The notes beneath the pieces were generated by a model that made no database searches, was not told where the DNA came from, and saw only the letters and a list, made by a program, of their open reading frames with translations. 64,000 nucleotides of DNA, taken from NCBI RefSeq assembly GCF_040681875.1, contig NZ_JBFAZP010000003.1, positions 620,001-684,000 on the forward strand, given 5' to 3'. Shown piece after piece: positions 46,019 to 54,299 of this stretch. Each line of letters begins with the position of its first letter. Within the stretch, counting starts at the first letter, position 1. The translations under genes and the position numbers were made by a program. Source of the DNA: Longispora sp040681875 (GTDB lineage: Bacteria; Actinomycetota; Actinomycetes; Mycobacteriales; Micromonosporaceae).

Positions 46019-46660
46019 TCACCGGATCACGAAGTCGAACGTACCCGGATAGCGGTTGTTCGCCAGGGGGCCGAGGACGATCTCCAGGCTCCGGGCGTAG
46101 AGGGAGTCGCGGCTGTTGTTCAGGCCCACGTTCATCCCGTACGCCTGGGTGGTGGAGGGGAAGTACAGCTGGGAGGTCAGGATCCGGCCGCCGGGGCGCT
46201 GCACCTTCACGTGGATGTGGGAGGTGCGGAACGTGGCGCCGTCCCGGTAGTCCTTCGGCACGACGGTCTCCAGCGAGTAGGTGCCGTCGGCCGCGGAGTA
46301 CTGGTGCCCGCGCAGCGTGTAGCCGACGTTGTCGTACCGGCCGTACCGGTCGGCCTGCCAGAACTCGAGCAGCGCGCCCGGGATCGGCACGCACCGTTGG
46401 GTGTAGACGGTGCCACGCAGGCTGAGCAGCACGCCGCTCACTCCGCCGACCACGAGGTTGGTCCGCTGGGGCGAGTTGCGCTTGAAGAACGGCCCCTCCA
46501 TCTGGCTGGGCGTCTGGTCGCCGTCGCGGCAGCTCTGGGTCAGCTTCAGCGGGGCGGCGCTGGCCGGGGAGCCGGAGCCGGTGACCGCCAGGCCCACGGC
46601 GGCGAGCCCCGCGGCCGCGCCCGCCTGGAGGATCCTGCGCCGGGATGCCGAGTCGTCCAT
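46019..46660 (-). CDS. Tat-exported intradiol ring-cleavage dioxygenase
   Basis: It would open catechol-type rings with a non-haem Fe(III). The 213-residue protein begins with a twin-arginine signal (SRRRILQAGAAAGLAAVGLAV, cleavage near ASAA). The dioxygenase core QMEGPFFKRNSPQRTNL follows, then FWQADRYGRYDNVGYTLRG and SHIHVKVQRPGGRILTSQLYF. These supply Tyr and His iron ligands of the family. Export before substrate contact suggests lignin-like or phenolic compounds outside the cell. It is followed by a LysR gene in a likely operon. Confidence 0.92.
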   Translation of the reverse strand: MDDSASRRRILQAGAAAGLAAVGLAVTGSGSPASAAPLKLTQSCRDGDQTPSQMEGPFFKRNSPQRTNLVVGGVSGVLLSLRGTVYTQRCVPIPGALLEFWQADRYGRYDNVGYTLRGHQYSAADGTYSLETVVPKDYRDGATFRTSHIHVKVQRPGGRILTSQLYFPSTTQAYGMNVGLNNSRDSLYARSLEIVLGPLANNRYPGTFDFVIR

Positions 46661-46765
46661 GATGGTGCCTCCGAAGTCGTTGTGAGGCTTGTCACAAGCC
46701 CTGTCGGAGGAACCCTGACAGGTTTCCGGTGCGGTGAAAAATACGACATGGGCATAGCTTTCAAG

Positions 46766-47404
46766 CTATGGCCGGGGCAGCAGGCCCCGGTCCAGCGCCA
46801 CGACGACGGCGTGCGTCCGGTCGCTGACGTCCAGTTTGGCGAACACCCGCAGCAGATGGGTCTTCACCGTCGCCTCGGCGATCACGAGCCGCCGGCCGAT
46901 GTCGGCATTGGACAGACCGTCGGCGACGGCGGCCAGGACGTCCACCTCGCGCGGGGTCAGCGCCGGCTGGGCGGGTTGCCGCATCCGGGCCACGAGCCGC
47001 TGCGCCACCCGGGGCGCGAGCACGGTCTCGCCCCGGGCCGCCGCGCGGATCGCGGCGGCGAGCTGCTCGCGGGTGGTGTCCTTGAGGAGGTACCCGATCG
47101 CGCCGGCCTCGACCGCGCGCTCGATGTCGACGTCGGTGTCGTAGGTGGTCAGGATCAGCACCCGGGTCGCGGCCGGGCCGGCGACGATCCGGGCGGTGGC
47201 GGCGACCCCGTCGAGGACGGGCATCCGCAGGTCCATCAGGGCCACGTCCGGGGTGAGGGACTCCACCAGCTCGACGGCCCGCCCGCCGTCGGCGGCCTCG
47301 CCGACCACGGTGATCAGGGGCTCGGCGGCCAGCAGGGCCATGACCCCGGCCCGCATCGCGGGGTGGTCGTCGGCCACGAGCACCCTGAGCGGTTCTTCGG
47401 TCAT
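46766..47404 (-). CDS. NarL-family response regulator
   Basis: A 212-residue regulator. The receiver has the acidic pair in VADDH, phosphoacceptor Asp58 in LMDLRMPV and Lys108 in YLLKD. The C-terminal LuxR-type HTH (about 145-205) has PALTPREVDVLAAVADGLSNADIGRRL and EATVKTHLLRVFAKLDV. It overlaps the upstream sensor kinase gene by four bases, so they form one two-component system, downstream of an MMPL transporter. It probably controls that transporter. Confidence 0.95.
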   Translation of the reverse strand: MTEEPLRVLVADDHPAMRAGVMALLAAEPLITVVGEAADGGRAVELVESLTPDVALMDLRMPVLDGVAATARIVAGPAATRVLILTTYDTDVDIERAVEAGAIGYLLKDTTREQLAAAIRAAARGETVLAPRVAQRLVARMRQPAQPALTPREVDVLAAVADGLSNADIGRRLVIAEATVKTHLLRVFAKLDVSDRTHAVVVALDRGLLPRP

Positions 47405-48552
47405 GTCACTCCTTGTCCGTTCGTGGGAAGCAGGGCGTGGACGCGGGTGCCGTCGCCCACCGAGCTGGTCACGGTGAGCGCGCCGCCGAGTTCGGCGACC
47501 CGGCCGCGCATGCCGTGCAGGCCGAAGCCCTCGGAGTCGGCGACCGCGAACCCGCGCCCGTCGTCGGTGATCTCCAGTTCGATCCCGCCCGGGTACCGGC
47601 CGAGCACCACCCCCACCGTCGACGCCCCCGCGTGTCTCCGGATGTTCGCGAGGGACTCCTGGGTGCAGCGCAGCAGCGCGATCCGGGTCGGCTGGTCGCA
47701 GTCCACGTCGGGCAGGTCCGCGTCGACGGTCAGCCCGGTGTCCTCGGCGAACCGGTCGAGGACCCGGCGGAGCGTCGCGGCGACCGGGCCGGCCTCCCGC
47801 GGGGCGGTGACCAGCGCCCGGGCCTCGGCGAAGTTCTCCCGGGCGGTCCGCTCGATCGACAGCAGCTGGCCGGCGCTGTCGGCCGGGTCGGCGCGGGCCG
47901 CCTCCGCGAGCACGATGATGGAGGCGAACCCCTGGGCGAGGGTGTCGTGGATCTCGCGCGCGAGCCGTTCCCGTTCGTCGGCCGCCCCCTGGCGCCGGTG
48001 CGCCTCCACCAGGCGACGCTCGGCACCGGCCAGCTCGGCGCTGAGCCGGCCCGCCCGGGCCTCGCCCTCCTCGAGGACCCGGTGGATCCCCAGCCCGAGC
48101 AGCACGGCCGCCAGGTACCCGGCCACGATGAAGGACACCTTGCCGCCGGGGAGCTCCGCGCTCTGGAGGACCCCGCCGGCCACCGCCGCACCCGCCGCGG
48201 CGCCGCTGAGGAGGATCGCGGCCCGTGGACCGGCGGTGAAGATCCAGAACTGCGGGAGCGACACGATGAACAGTGCCGCGCCGCCGCCCGGCAGGCCCGC
48301 CATCGCCCCCAGGGCGACGACCAGCAGACCCAGATAGGTGTACGGCCGCAGCAGCCGGTTGTCCGGGAACAGCCGCACCACCCCGTAGCCGACGGTGATC
48401 GCGACCACGAGGACGAGCGACAGGTGCTTGCGGGGGCCCACGTCGTCCCGGAGCCCGATCACGGTGGGCGCCAGGCCGAGGACGATCCAGGCGACGGTGT
48501 ACCAGCGGTGCAGCGTCGGCGCCCAGTGCCCGCTCCCCGACCCGGTGATCAT
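47401..48552 (-). CDS. NarL-type sensor histidine kinase
   Basis: A 383-residue membrane kinase. Several hydrophobic helices occupy about residues 13-155. Then comes a HisKA_3 dimerisation helix with the phospho-His in RERLAREIHDTLAQGFASI, and an HATPase with QESLANIRRHAGAS, ITDDGRGF and GLHGMRGRVAELGG. There is no large extracellular loop, so it may sense membrane stress or a hydrophobic compound. It follows the MMPL gene after a 4-bp gap and overlaps the response regulator by four bases. Confidence 0.94.
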   Translation of the reverse strand: MITGSGSGHWAPTLHRWYTVAWIVLGLAPTVIGLRDDVGPRKHLSLVLVVAITVGYGVVRLFPDNRLLRPYTYLGLLVVALGAMAGLPGGGAALFIVSLPQFWIFTAGPRAAILLSGAAAGAAVAGGVLQSAELPGGKVSFIVAGYLAAVLLGLGIHRVLEEGEARAGRLSAELAGAERRLVEAHRRQGAADERERLAREIHDTLAQGFASIIVLAEAARADPADSAGQLLSIERTARENFAEARALVTAPREAGPVAATLRRVLDRFAEDTGLTVDADLPDVDCDQPTRIALLRCTQESLANIRRHAGASTVGVVLGRYPGGIELEITDDGRGFAVADSEGFGLHGMRGRVAELGGALTVTSSVGDGTRVHALLPTNGQGVT

Positions 48553-48556
48553 GGGT

Positions 48557-50737
48557 TCAGCCTACGGTCACGGGCAGGGCCCCGACCGGGGCGCCGGCCG
48601 CGCGGACACCCCTCGACGGCCACCAGTTCGCCTCCCCGAGCAGCAGCATCAGCGCGGGCAGCACCACGAGCCGGATCACGAACGCGTCCAGGAGCACCGC
48701 CACGGCCAGCACGAAGCCGATCTGCTTCATCTCGATCAGGTGCAGCGCGGCGAAGCTGGCGAACACGGTCACCATCACCACGGCCGCGCTCGTCACGACG
48801 CCCGCCGAGCCGCGGATCCCCTCGACGACCGCCTGCCGGGTCGGCACCCCGCGCAGCGCGGCCTCCCGGATCCGGCTGATCACGAACACCTGGTAGTCCA
48901 TGGACAGCCCGAACAGGATGACGAACAGGAACAGCGGCACCCGGGAGCCGATCGAACCGGTGGACTCGAAGGCCAGCAGCCCCTCCGCCCATTCACCCTG
49001 GAAAGTCAGGACGAGCACGCCGAGCGACGCGCCGGCCGACAGCAGGTTCAGGGCCACGCCGACCAGGCCGAGGACCACGGACCGGAACGCCCACACCGTC
49101 ATGCCGAACGTCACGAGCAGCAGCGCCCCGATGATCAGCGGCAGCTTCCGCTTCTGGTGCGCCGGGTAGTCGGTGGCCCGGGCCACGTCGCCGGAGACCG
49201 CGCTGTCCACCCCGGGCAGGGTGCCGACCGTGGCGGGCACGAGATCGACGCGGAGCCGCCGGAGCGAGTCCCTGGCCGCCGGGGTGCCGCTGTGGTGCGC
49301 GACAGCGAGATCCAGCACGCTGATCCGGTGGTCCGCGGAGGTGCGGATCCCGGCCGTACCCGCGAACAGGGGGTCGGCCCGCACCCGCCCGGCGAGGTCC
49401 CGCAGCGCGCCGGCCACCTCGGCCGCCCGGCCCGGCTCGGCCCGGACGACAACCTGGTGGGTGGCCCTGAGCTCGGGGAACGCCGCGTTCAGCCGGTCGA
49501 AGGTCCGCATCGCCCCGATGGCGCGCGAGTGGGTCTCGCGGCCCATGTCGGTCAGGTTCAGGGCGAGTACCGGGGCGGCGAGCGCGAGCAGGGCCAGTAC
49601 CGACACGGCCAGGGTGGCGGCGGGCCTCCTCGTGACGGGCCGCAGCACGGCGGCGGTGATCCGGCCGCCGCCGGTCCTCGCCCGCCGGGTCCGGGCACCC
49701 GCGCGGGCGGCGCGGCGCTCCGAGCGTTCGCCGAGCTTCACCAGCAGCGCCGGCAGGACGGTCAGGGAGCTGACGACCGCCGCCAGGGTGACCACGATCG
49801 CGCCGGTCGCGATGGACGAGAAGATGACGTCGTCGGCCAGGTAGAGCGTCGCGCTGGAGACGATCACCGCGAGGCCCGAGAGCACGACGGCCCGGCCGGA
49901 GGTGGCCGAGGCGAGATCGACCAGCTGACGGGTACTGAGCCGGCCGGCCGCCCGGGCCCGTTCCTCGCGCTCCCGTTTCAGGTAGAACAGCGTGTAGTCG
50001 ACGCCGACCGCGAGCCCGATCAGCAGGATGACGTTCGTGCCGACCCCGGCGTCGGGGAAGACGTGCGCGGCCAGCATCGACAGGCCGACCGCCGCGACGA
50101 TCGAGGACAGGGCCAGGACCAGCGGCACCAGGGCCATCGCGATCGAGGCGAACACGAGCAGCAGGGTGACCAGGGTGACCGGCAGCGCGATCAGCTCGGT
50201 CCGGGCGAGGTCGTCGCCGCGCAGCTGGTCGATGCCCTCGCCGATCGACGGGCCGCCGGTCTCCTCCACCAGGAGATCCGGGTACGCGGCCTGGACCGCC
50301 GCCGTCCGGGCCAGCAGCGGGGCGACGTGCTTCTTCCCGTCGAGTTCCGCGCCGTGCAGGGTCACGTCCACCCGGAGCGCGGCGCCGTCGGCCGAGCGCA
50401 CCGGTGCGGCGACCGACCGCACCTCGGGTAGCGCGCGCATCCGGTCGGCCACGTCGCGGGCGGCGGCGTCGGCGCGCGCGTCCAGGGTGCCGCCGGGCCG
50501 GGCGGTGATCAGTACCCGTTCCAGGGGTCGTTGTTGCAGTCCGCCCTCGGCGGCCATGGTCTCGGCCCGGCCGGCCTCGCCGATCCGGTAGTCCTCGGTG
50601 GTGGCCGGGTTGCCGCCGGACGCGAGCCCGGCGCCCAGGCACAGAACGACGAACATGAACCAACCGACAATCGCTTTCCAGGGGTGTACGGCGCTCCACC
50701 GGGCGGCCCGCACTGGCAGGTTTCTCATGGTGTCCAT
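48557..50737 (-). CDS. MMPL/RND-family transporter
   Basis: A 726-residue inner-membrane exporter with about 12 helices and two large external loops, as in the MMPL family. Marks include the TM4 segment GTNVILLIGLAVGVDYTLFYLKRE and the symmetric GLSMDYQVFVISRIREA in the second half. Substrates of relatives are lipids or drugs. The start is ATG 50737 (MDTMRNLPVRAARWS); the ATG at 50728 is equally possible, and neither has a strong ribosome-binding site. It is the first gene of an operon with the NarL-type two-component system, which likely senses the same stress. Confidence 0.93.
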   Translation of the reverse strand: MDTMRNLPVRAARWSAVHPWKAIVGWFMFVVLCLGAGLASGGNPATTEDYRIGEAGRAETMAAEGGLQQRPLERVLITARPGGTLDARADAAARDVADRMRALPEVRSVAAPVRSADGAALRVDVTLHGAELDGKKHVAPLLARTAAVQAAYPDLLVEETGGPSIGEGIDQLRGDDLARTELIALPVTLVTLLLVFASIAMALVPLVLALSSIVAAVGLSMLAAHVFPDAGVGTNVILLIGLAVGVDYTLFYLKREREERARAAGRLSTRQLVDLASATSGRAVVLSGLAVIVSSATLYLADDVIFSSIATGAIVVTLAAVVSSLTVLPALLVKLGERSERRAARAGARTRRARTGGGRITAAVLRPVTRRPAATLAVSVLALLALAAPVLALNLTDMGRETHSRAIGAMRTFDRLNAAFPELRATHQVVVRAEPGRAAEVAGALRDLAGRVRADPLFAGTAGIRTSADHRISVLDLAVAHHSGTPAARDSLRRLRVDLVPATVGTLPGVDSAVSGDVARATDYPAHQKRKLPLIIGALLLVTFGMTVWAFRSVVLGLVGVALNLLSAGASLGVLVLTFQGEWAEGLLAFESTGSIGSRVPLFLFVILFGLSMDYQVFVISRIREAALRGVPTRQAVVEGIRGSAGVVTSAAVVMVTVFASFAALHLIEMKQIGFVLAVAVLLDAFVIRLVVLPALMLLLGEANWWPSRGVRAAGAPVGALPVTVG

Positions 50738-50863
50738 GCTGGTCGCGGGGTGGGGTCCGCCATGAGCCCCGACCGGTGGAACCCGGGGTCCGTCGACCGG
50801 TGGACTCGCGACCGCGGGCCGTCCGGCGCGGGACGACGGTTCCGGAGTGGTGCTTTCGGGACT

Positions 50864-50883
50864 GTCCCACAACGGTCCCACAA
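50864..50883. repeat. Two direct 9-bp repeats in a divergent promoter region
   Basis: GTCCCACAA occurs at 50864-50872 and 50875-50883, an 11-bp phase (one helical turn). The sites lie between the leftward mmpL gene and the rightward ricin-like gene. This spacing is typical of tandem binding sites for a response regulator. The bound protein is unknown. Confidence 0.5.
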
Positions 50884-50993
50884 TCCCGGGCTTTCCTTGT
50901 TGGCGGTCCGGATCCCGCATTGACTGTTCCCACGGATCGGGTACCCGACCGCCATTCATCTGTGAACGACAGCGTCACGATCTGGAGTGATCC

Positions 50994-51569
50994 TTGAAGA
51001 AACTGACACGGGCTCTCGCCGCCCTGTCCTGCGCGGTGTTCGCATCGCTGGGCATGATGGCCAGCCCCGCGAGCGCGGCCTCCCCCGGCGACGGGGCCTT
51101 CCACAGCATGTTCAGTCCGCTGTCGGGCATGTGCGCCGCGGTGGGTGACAACTCGGACGCGGCTGGTGCCGGTCTGATCCAGTACGAGTGCAACGGCATG
51201 AACAACAAGCAGTTCAGGGGTACGTCGGCCGGCGGCAACCTGTACACCTTCATGGTCAGGTCGACGGGGATGTGCATCATGCCGCAGTCCCTGTTCGACC
51301 ACGCCGAGATCGTTCAGCAGCCGAGCTGGAACTGCGGTCCCCTGGCGGTGTGGGCGGCCGAGTCGCTCGGCGACGACACCTACCGGCTCAGGAACCAGGC
51401 CACCGGTCTGTGCATGGGGGTCGCCTGGGGCAAGACCTGGAGCGGGCAGCCGCTCGACCAGACCACCTGCGGCGCCTTCCCGGGCCAGCGGTGGCACTTC
51501 ACCGCCGCCTCCGGTGGCGGCGGGGGCGGCGGCGGGGGCGGGGGCGGCGGGGGCTCCAACCAGGAATAG
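50994..51569 (+). CDS. Secreted ricin-like protein with polyglycine tail
   Basis: A 191-residue secreted protein. The signal peptide MKKLTRALAALSCAVFASLG... ends near ASAA. One beta-trefoil-like domain has repeated Cys-containing loops (MCAAVG, MCIMPQ, LCMGVA and QRWHF), resembling ricin-type lectin repeats. The C-terminus is a run of about 14 glycines and then SNQE. The TTG start (MKKLT) has GGAG upstream. It is divergent from the MMPL operon. The run of Gly may be a flexible tail or a cell-wall anchor; this is uncertain. Confidence 0.75.
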   Translation: MKKLTRALAALSCAVFASLGMMASPASAASPGDGAFHSMFSPLSGMCAAVGDNSDAAGAGLIQYECNGMNNKQFRGTSAGGNLYTFMVRSTGMCIMPQSLFDHAEIVQQPSWNCGPLAVWAAESLGDDTYRLRNQATGLCMGVAWGKTWSGQPLDQTTCGAFPGQRWHFTAASGGGGGGGGGGGGGGSNQE

Positions 51570-51614
51570 GTCCTGAGTTCGGCGCTCGACAGCATCGCTG
51601 AGACGACGTATGAG

Positions 51615-51652
51615 CTGTAGGTCCCTTCGGGAATTCCCGAAGGGACCTACAG
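51615..51652. terminator. 38-base perfect palindrome, bidirectional terminator
   Basis: A 38-base exact palindrome (19 bp arms, centre GGGAATTCCC) lies 46 bp past the ricin-like gene and 35 bp before the end of the convergent 617-residue gene. It probably terminates both. Confidence 0.8.
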
Positions 51653-51686
51653 TCCGTAGTGCCTGCCGCCGAGGTCAGCGTCACGG

Positions 51687-53540
51687 TCACACCGTCCCGG
51701 CCGACTCGACCACCGCCGCCCGGAACCACCCGGTCACGGTCCTCAGACCCTGCTGTCGGCGGCGGAAGTAGGTCGACCGCGTCAGGTGCAACTGCCGGGC
51801 CACCACGTGGTGGGCCGGCGCGCGCCGCAGGTGGTAGAGCACGAGGATCTGGCCGGCCTCGGCCTCGGCCGGGCTACCGCTGGCGGCGAGGGTCTCCGCG
51901 GCGTGCCGGAGCCAGTCCCGCAGCCGACGGGCGCTCGGAGTGTGTTCGAAGGCCAACAGCGGACTGCGGGCCAGGGCCTCGGGGTCGTGGAGCTGGTCGA
52001 ACGCCTCACCGACCAGGTCCCCGAGCTGCCGGGCCACGGCCCCCGGCCCCGGAGTGGCTCGACTGAGGGCCTCCAACCAGCCGGGCAGCGTCTCGGGTGT
52101 GAAGTCGTGGCTGTAGATCTCCGGAGGGCGGCCGCACCGGTACACGTCGTCGCGGGGCGTGCCGTGGTGGGTGAATCCCAGGGCGGCCACGAGGCGTTGG
52201 TAGTGCAGGTGCGGGGTGCGGACCACGACCCGCCCGTACTGGACGCCCAGCGTGATCATGCGTCGCAGCAGGGCCGCGTGGCCGTCGGGCTGCTCGCAGT
52301 ACGCGCTGGCGATGAGCACGCCGGGCGGCCCGGTGAGCAGGGTCGCGGTGTGCTGCTGGAGCAGTGGTTCGACACTCGCGATGGTCGCCTCCCGGATCGG
52401 AACGGCCGTGGCGATCCCGATGGGGTGGCCTTCGGGGTCGCGGGCGAGGAGGAACGCCTCCGGCGCCTGCTCCAGCAACAGGCCCAGGATCCGGTCGGTT
52501 CCCCCCAGGTCGAGACCCCTGTACCGCACCCACCGCCGGGTCAGGCGTTCGACAGTGTCGCCGTCGCCGGGTGCGGCGTGCTCGACGGACATCGGTCGCC
52601 GGACGGGCGGGAAGACCGCGTCCCGGACGAGGGGTTCGTCGGTGAGGAACAGTCCCTGGACCACGAGCCGCGCCCGGCGGTGCTGGTCGCGGGTGACGCC
52701 CAGCAGCCGGCGGCCGTGTGAGGCGGCCACGGTGAGGGCGGAGCGGTGTTCCAGGGGTCGCCGCCAGCGGTGGGCGAGGTCCAGGACCGTCCTGTAGGGC
52801 TCCGACACACCGAGGCCCAGCTCGGTGCGCGTCACGACACTCAGCCCCGCCAGCGTCTCGAAGACCTCCGGCGGCGCGGCCAGCAGTTCGTCGTCTCCGG
52901 GACCGACGGCCGCGAGCAGGTTCAGTGCCCGCTGCCACCGGTGGCCGTCCGGTTGTTCCCGCGCGAGTCGGTCGAGCACGACCCGCGAGAGCCGGTCGGC
53001 GACCGGACCCGCGGTGTCCACAGGAGAGCCGGCGTGCAGCGCGCGGCACGCGGCCTCGGCGAGAAGCGGGATCCCCATGGCCAGCCGCACGACGAGGTCG
53101 CGGCGCGCGGGATCGGCGACCTGGCAACCGACGGCCAGGGCGTCGATGTCGGCGTCGGATCGCGGCTCGACCTCGACGGTGACGACGTCGCCGGCCGTCC
53201 ACCCGTCCCAGGACCACAGCCGCCGACGGCTGACCACCACGACCGCGATCCCGGCCCGCCCGACAGCCTGGGCGGTCGCCGCCACGGCCCGTGGGCTGTC
53301 GACGCTGTCGGCCACCACGACGCCCACCCCGGCGGACAGCGCGCGTCTCAGCCTCGACGGCGCGTACCGCTGGGACATGTCCACGACCACCGCGCCGTCG
53401 AGCCCGGCGAGGATCCGCGATTTGCCGACCCCGAGCGGGCCGACCAGATTCACCACGTTCCCCGCACCCACGGACGCCACGATCCTGGCTCGCACCCCAG
53501 AATCCCTTACTAAGTAAGGCCTTGTCATGAGGGGAATCAT
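51687..53540 (-). CDS. Multidomain P-loop/GNAT-like/HTH protein
   Basis: A 617-residue protein with three readable parts. First is a P-loop NTPase-like region with Walker A GPLGVGKS at 34-41 and STAND-like continuation VADSVDSPRAV. Next is a GNAT-like segment at about 345-460 (EAFLLARDPEGHPIGIATAVPIREA, later LHYQRLVAALGFTHHG). Last is a C-terminal helical HTH (about 540-600) with APAHHVVARQLHLTRSTYFRRRQQGL. I do not recognise a named family. It may be a DNA-binding signalling protein. Two ATG starts are possible (53540, 53528), neither with a clear ribosome-binding site. A 15-bp palindrome lies inside its first codons. Confidence 0.7.
   Translation of the reverse strand: MIPLMTRPYLVRDSGVRARIVASVGAGNVVNLVGPLGVGKSRILAGLDGAVVVDMSQRYAPSRLRRALSAGVGVVVADSVDSPRAVAATAQAVGRAGIAVVVVSRRRLWSWDGWTAGDVVTVEVEPRSDADIDALAVGCQVADPARRDLVVRLAMGIPLLAEAACRALHAGSPVDTAGPVADRLSRVVLDRLAREQPDGHRWQRALNLLAAVGPGDDELLAAPPEVFETLAGLSVVTRTELGLGVSEPYRTVLDLAHRWRRPLEHRSALTVAASHGRRLLGVTRDQHRRARLVVQGLFLTDEPLVRDAVFPPVRRPMSVEHAAPGDGDTVERLTRRWVRYRGLDLGGTDRILGLLLEQAPEAFLLARDPEGHPIGIATAVPIREATIASVEPLLQQHTATLLTGPPGVLIASAYCEQPDGHAALLRRMITLGVQYGRVVVRTPHLHYQRLVAALGFTHHGTPRDDVYRCGRPPEIYSHDFTPETLPGWLEALSRATPGPGAVARQLGDLVGEAFDQLHDPEALARSPLLAFEHTPSARRLRDWLRHAAETLAASGSPAEAEAGQILVLYHLRRAPAHHVVARQLHLTRSTYFRRRQQGLRTVTGWFRAAVVESAGTV
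53505..53519. promoter_or_regulatory. Palindrome at the start of the 617-residue gene
   Basis: CCTTACT-A-AGTAAGG is a perfect 7-bp inverted repeat, AT-rich and out of place in this GC-rich gene. It sits a few codons after the candidate start codons and may be an autoregulatory operator or mark a mis-assigned start. Confidence 0.4.
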
Positions 53541-53642
53541 GCACGAGCGGAACAGCAGAGGAATACCGCCCGGATATCAACTCGGCCCGCAATCCCAGGG
53601 TCCGGACGGTCGGTTCGCCCCAGACCGGGGCCGCAGACCTTC

Positions 53643-54260
53643 TCACCTCCGGTGCGCGTCGAGCCCGTGCAGCAGGGCGGCCAGGCCCACGTCGAACTGC
53701 TGGTCGGCCGTGACCTCGCGGGCGTCGGCGGCCGTGGCGGCCAGCGTCGGGTACGCGGACCTGGGCAGTCGGGCCAGCGCCGCCGTGCCGCCGCCGGACA
53801 ACGGGCTGAGGTGCTCGACCTGCAACGCGCCGAGCACGTAGCTCAGCACCGACCGGAACGCGGTCACCCGCGCGGCACCGGCGAACCCGGCCCCGGTCAG
53901 GACGGTCAGCACCGCCTCGCCCCACCGGACGGTGCCGACGGACGTGTGCCGGTGGACCAGCATCAGGGGCACCACGGCCGGGTGCGCACCGACGGCGTCC
54001 CGGACCCGGCCGCAGAGCGCGGTCACCCGCCCGGCCCAGTCCCCCGGGGGCGGCCGGTCGCCCACGCCCGCCAGCACGGCGTCGACGACCAGGGACTCGA
54101 CCTGTTCGCGGTCGGTGACGTACCGGTACAGCGACATCGTGCCGACGCCGAGCTCGGTGGCGACGGCGCGCATGGTCAGCGCCGCCGGGCCGTCGCGGTC
54201 GAGGACGGCGAGCGCGGCGGTGCCGATGTCGGCGTGGGTGAGGCTGCGGGGCCGTGGCAT
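53643..54260 (-). CDS. TetR-family regulator
   Basis: A 205-residue TetR-type repressor. The HTH at about residues 8-52 is LTHADIGTAALAVLDRDGPAALTMRAVATELGVGTMSLYRYV. The C-terminal helices form a ligand pocket like TetR_C (TetR/AcrR-type). It is divergent from the peroxiredoxin-like gene over 39 bp that contain a near-perfect palindrome, so it probably represses both. ATG at 54260. Confidence 0.92.
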   Translation of the reverse strand: MPRPRSLTHADIGTAALAVLDRDGPAALTMRAVATELGVGTMSLYRYVTDREQVESLVVDAVLAGVGDRPPPGDWAGRVTALCGRVRDAVGAHPAVVPLMLVHRHTSVGTVRWGEAVLTVLTGAGFAGAARVTAFRSVLSYVLGALQVEHLSPLSGGGTAALARLPRSAYPTLAATAADAREVTADQQFDVGLAALLHGLDAHRR

Positions 54261-54263
54261 AGT

Positions 54264-54288
54264 CGTAAGCGTACGGCGTACCCCTACG
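54264..54288. promoter_or_regulatory. TetR operator between divergent genes
   Basis: CGTAAGCGTACG-G-CGTACCCCTACG is an inverted repeat of 12-bp half-sites with two mismatches, filling most of the 39-bp gap between the TetR gene and the peroxiredoxin-like gene. Confidence 0.65.
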
Positions 54289-54299
54289 GAAGGACAGCC

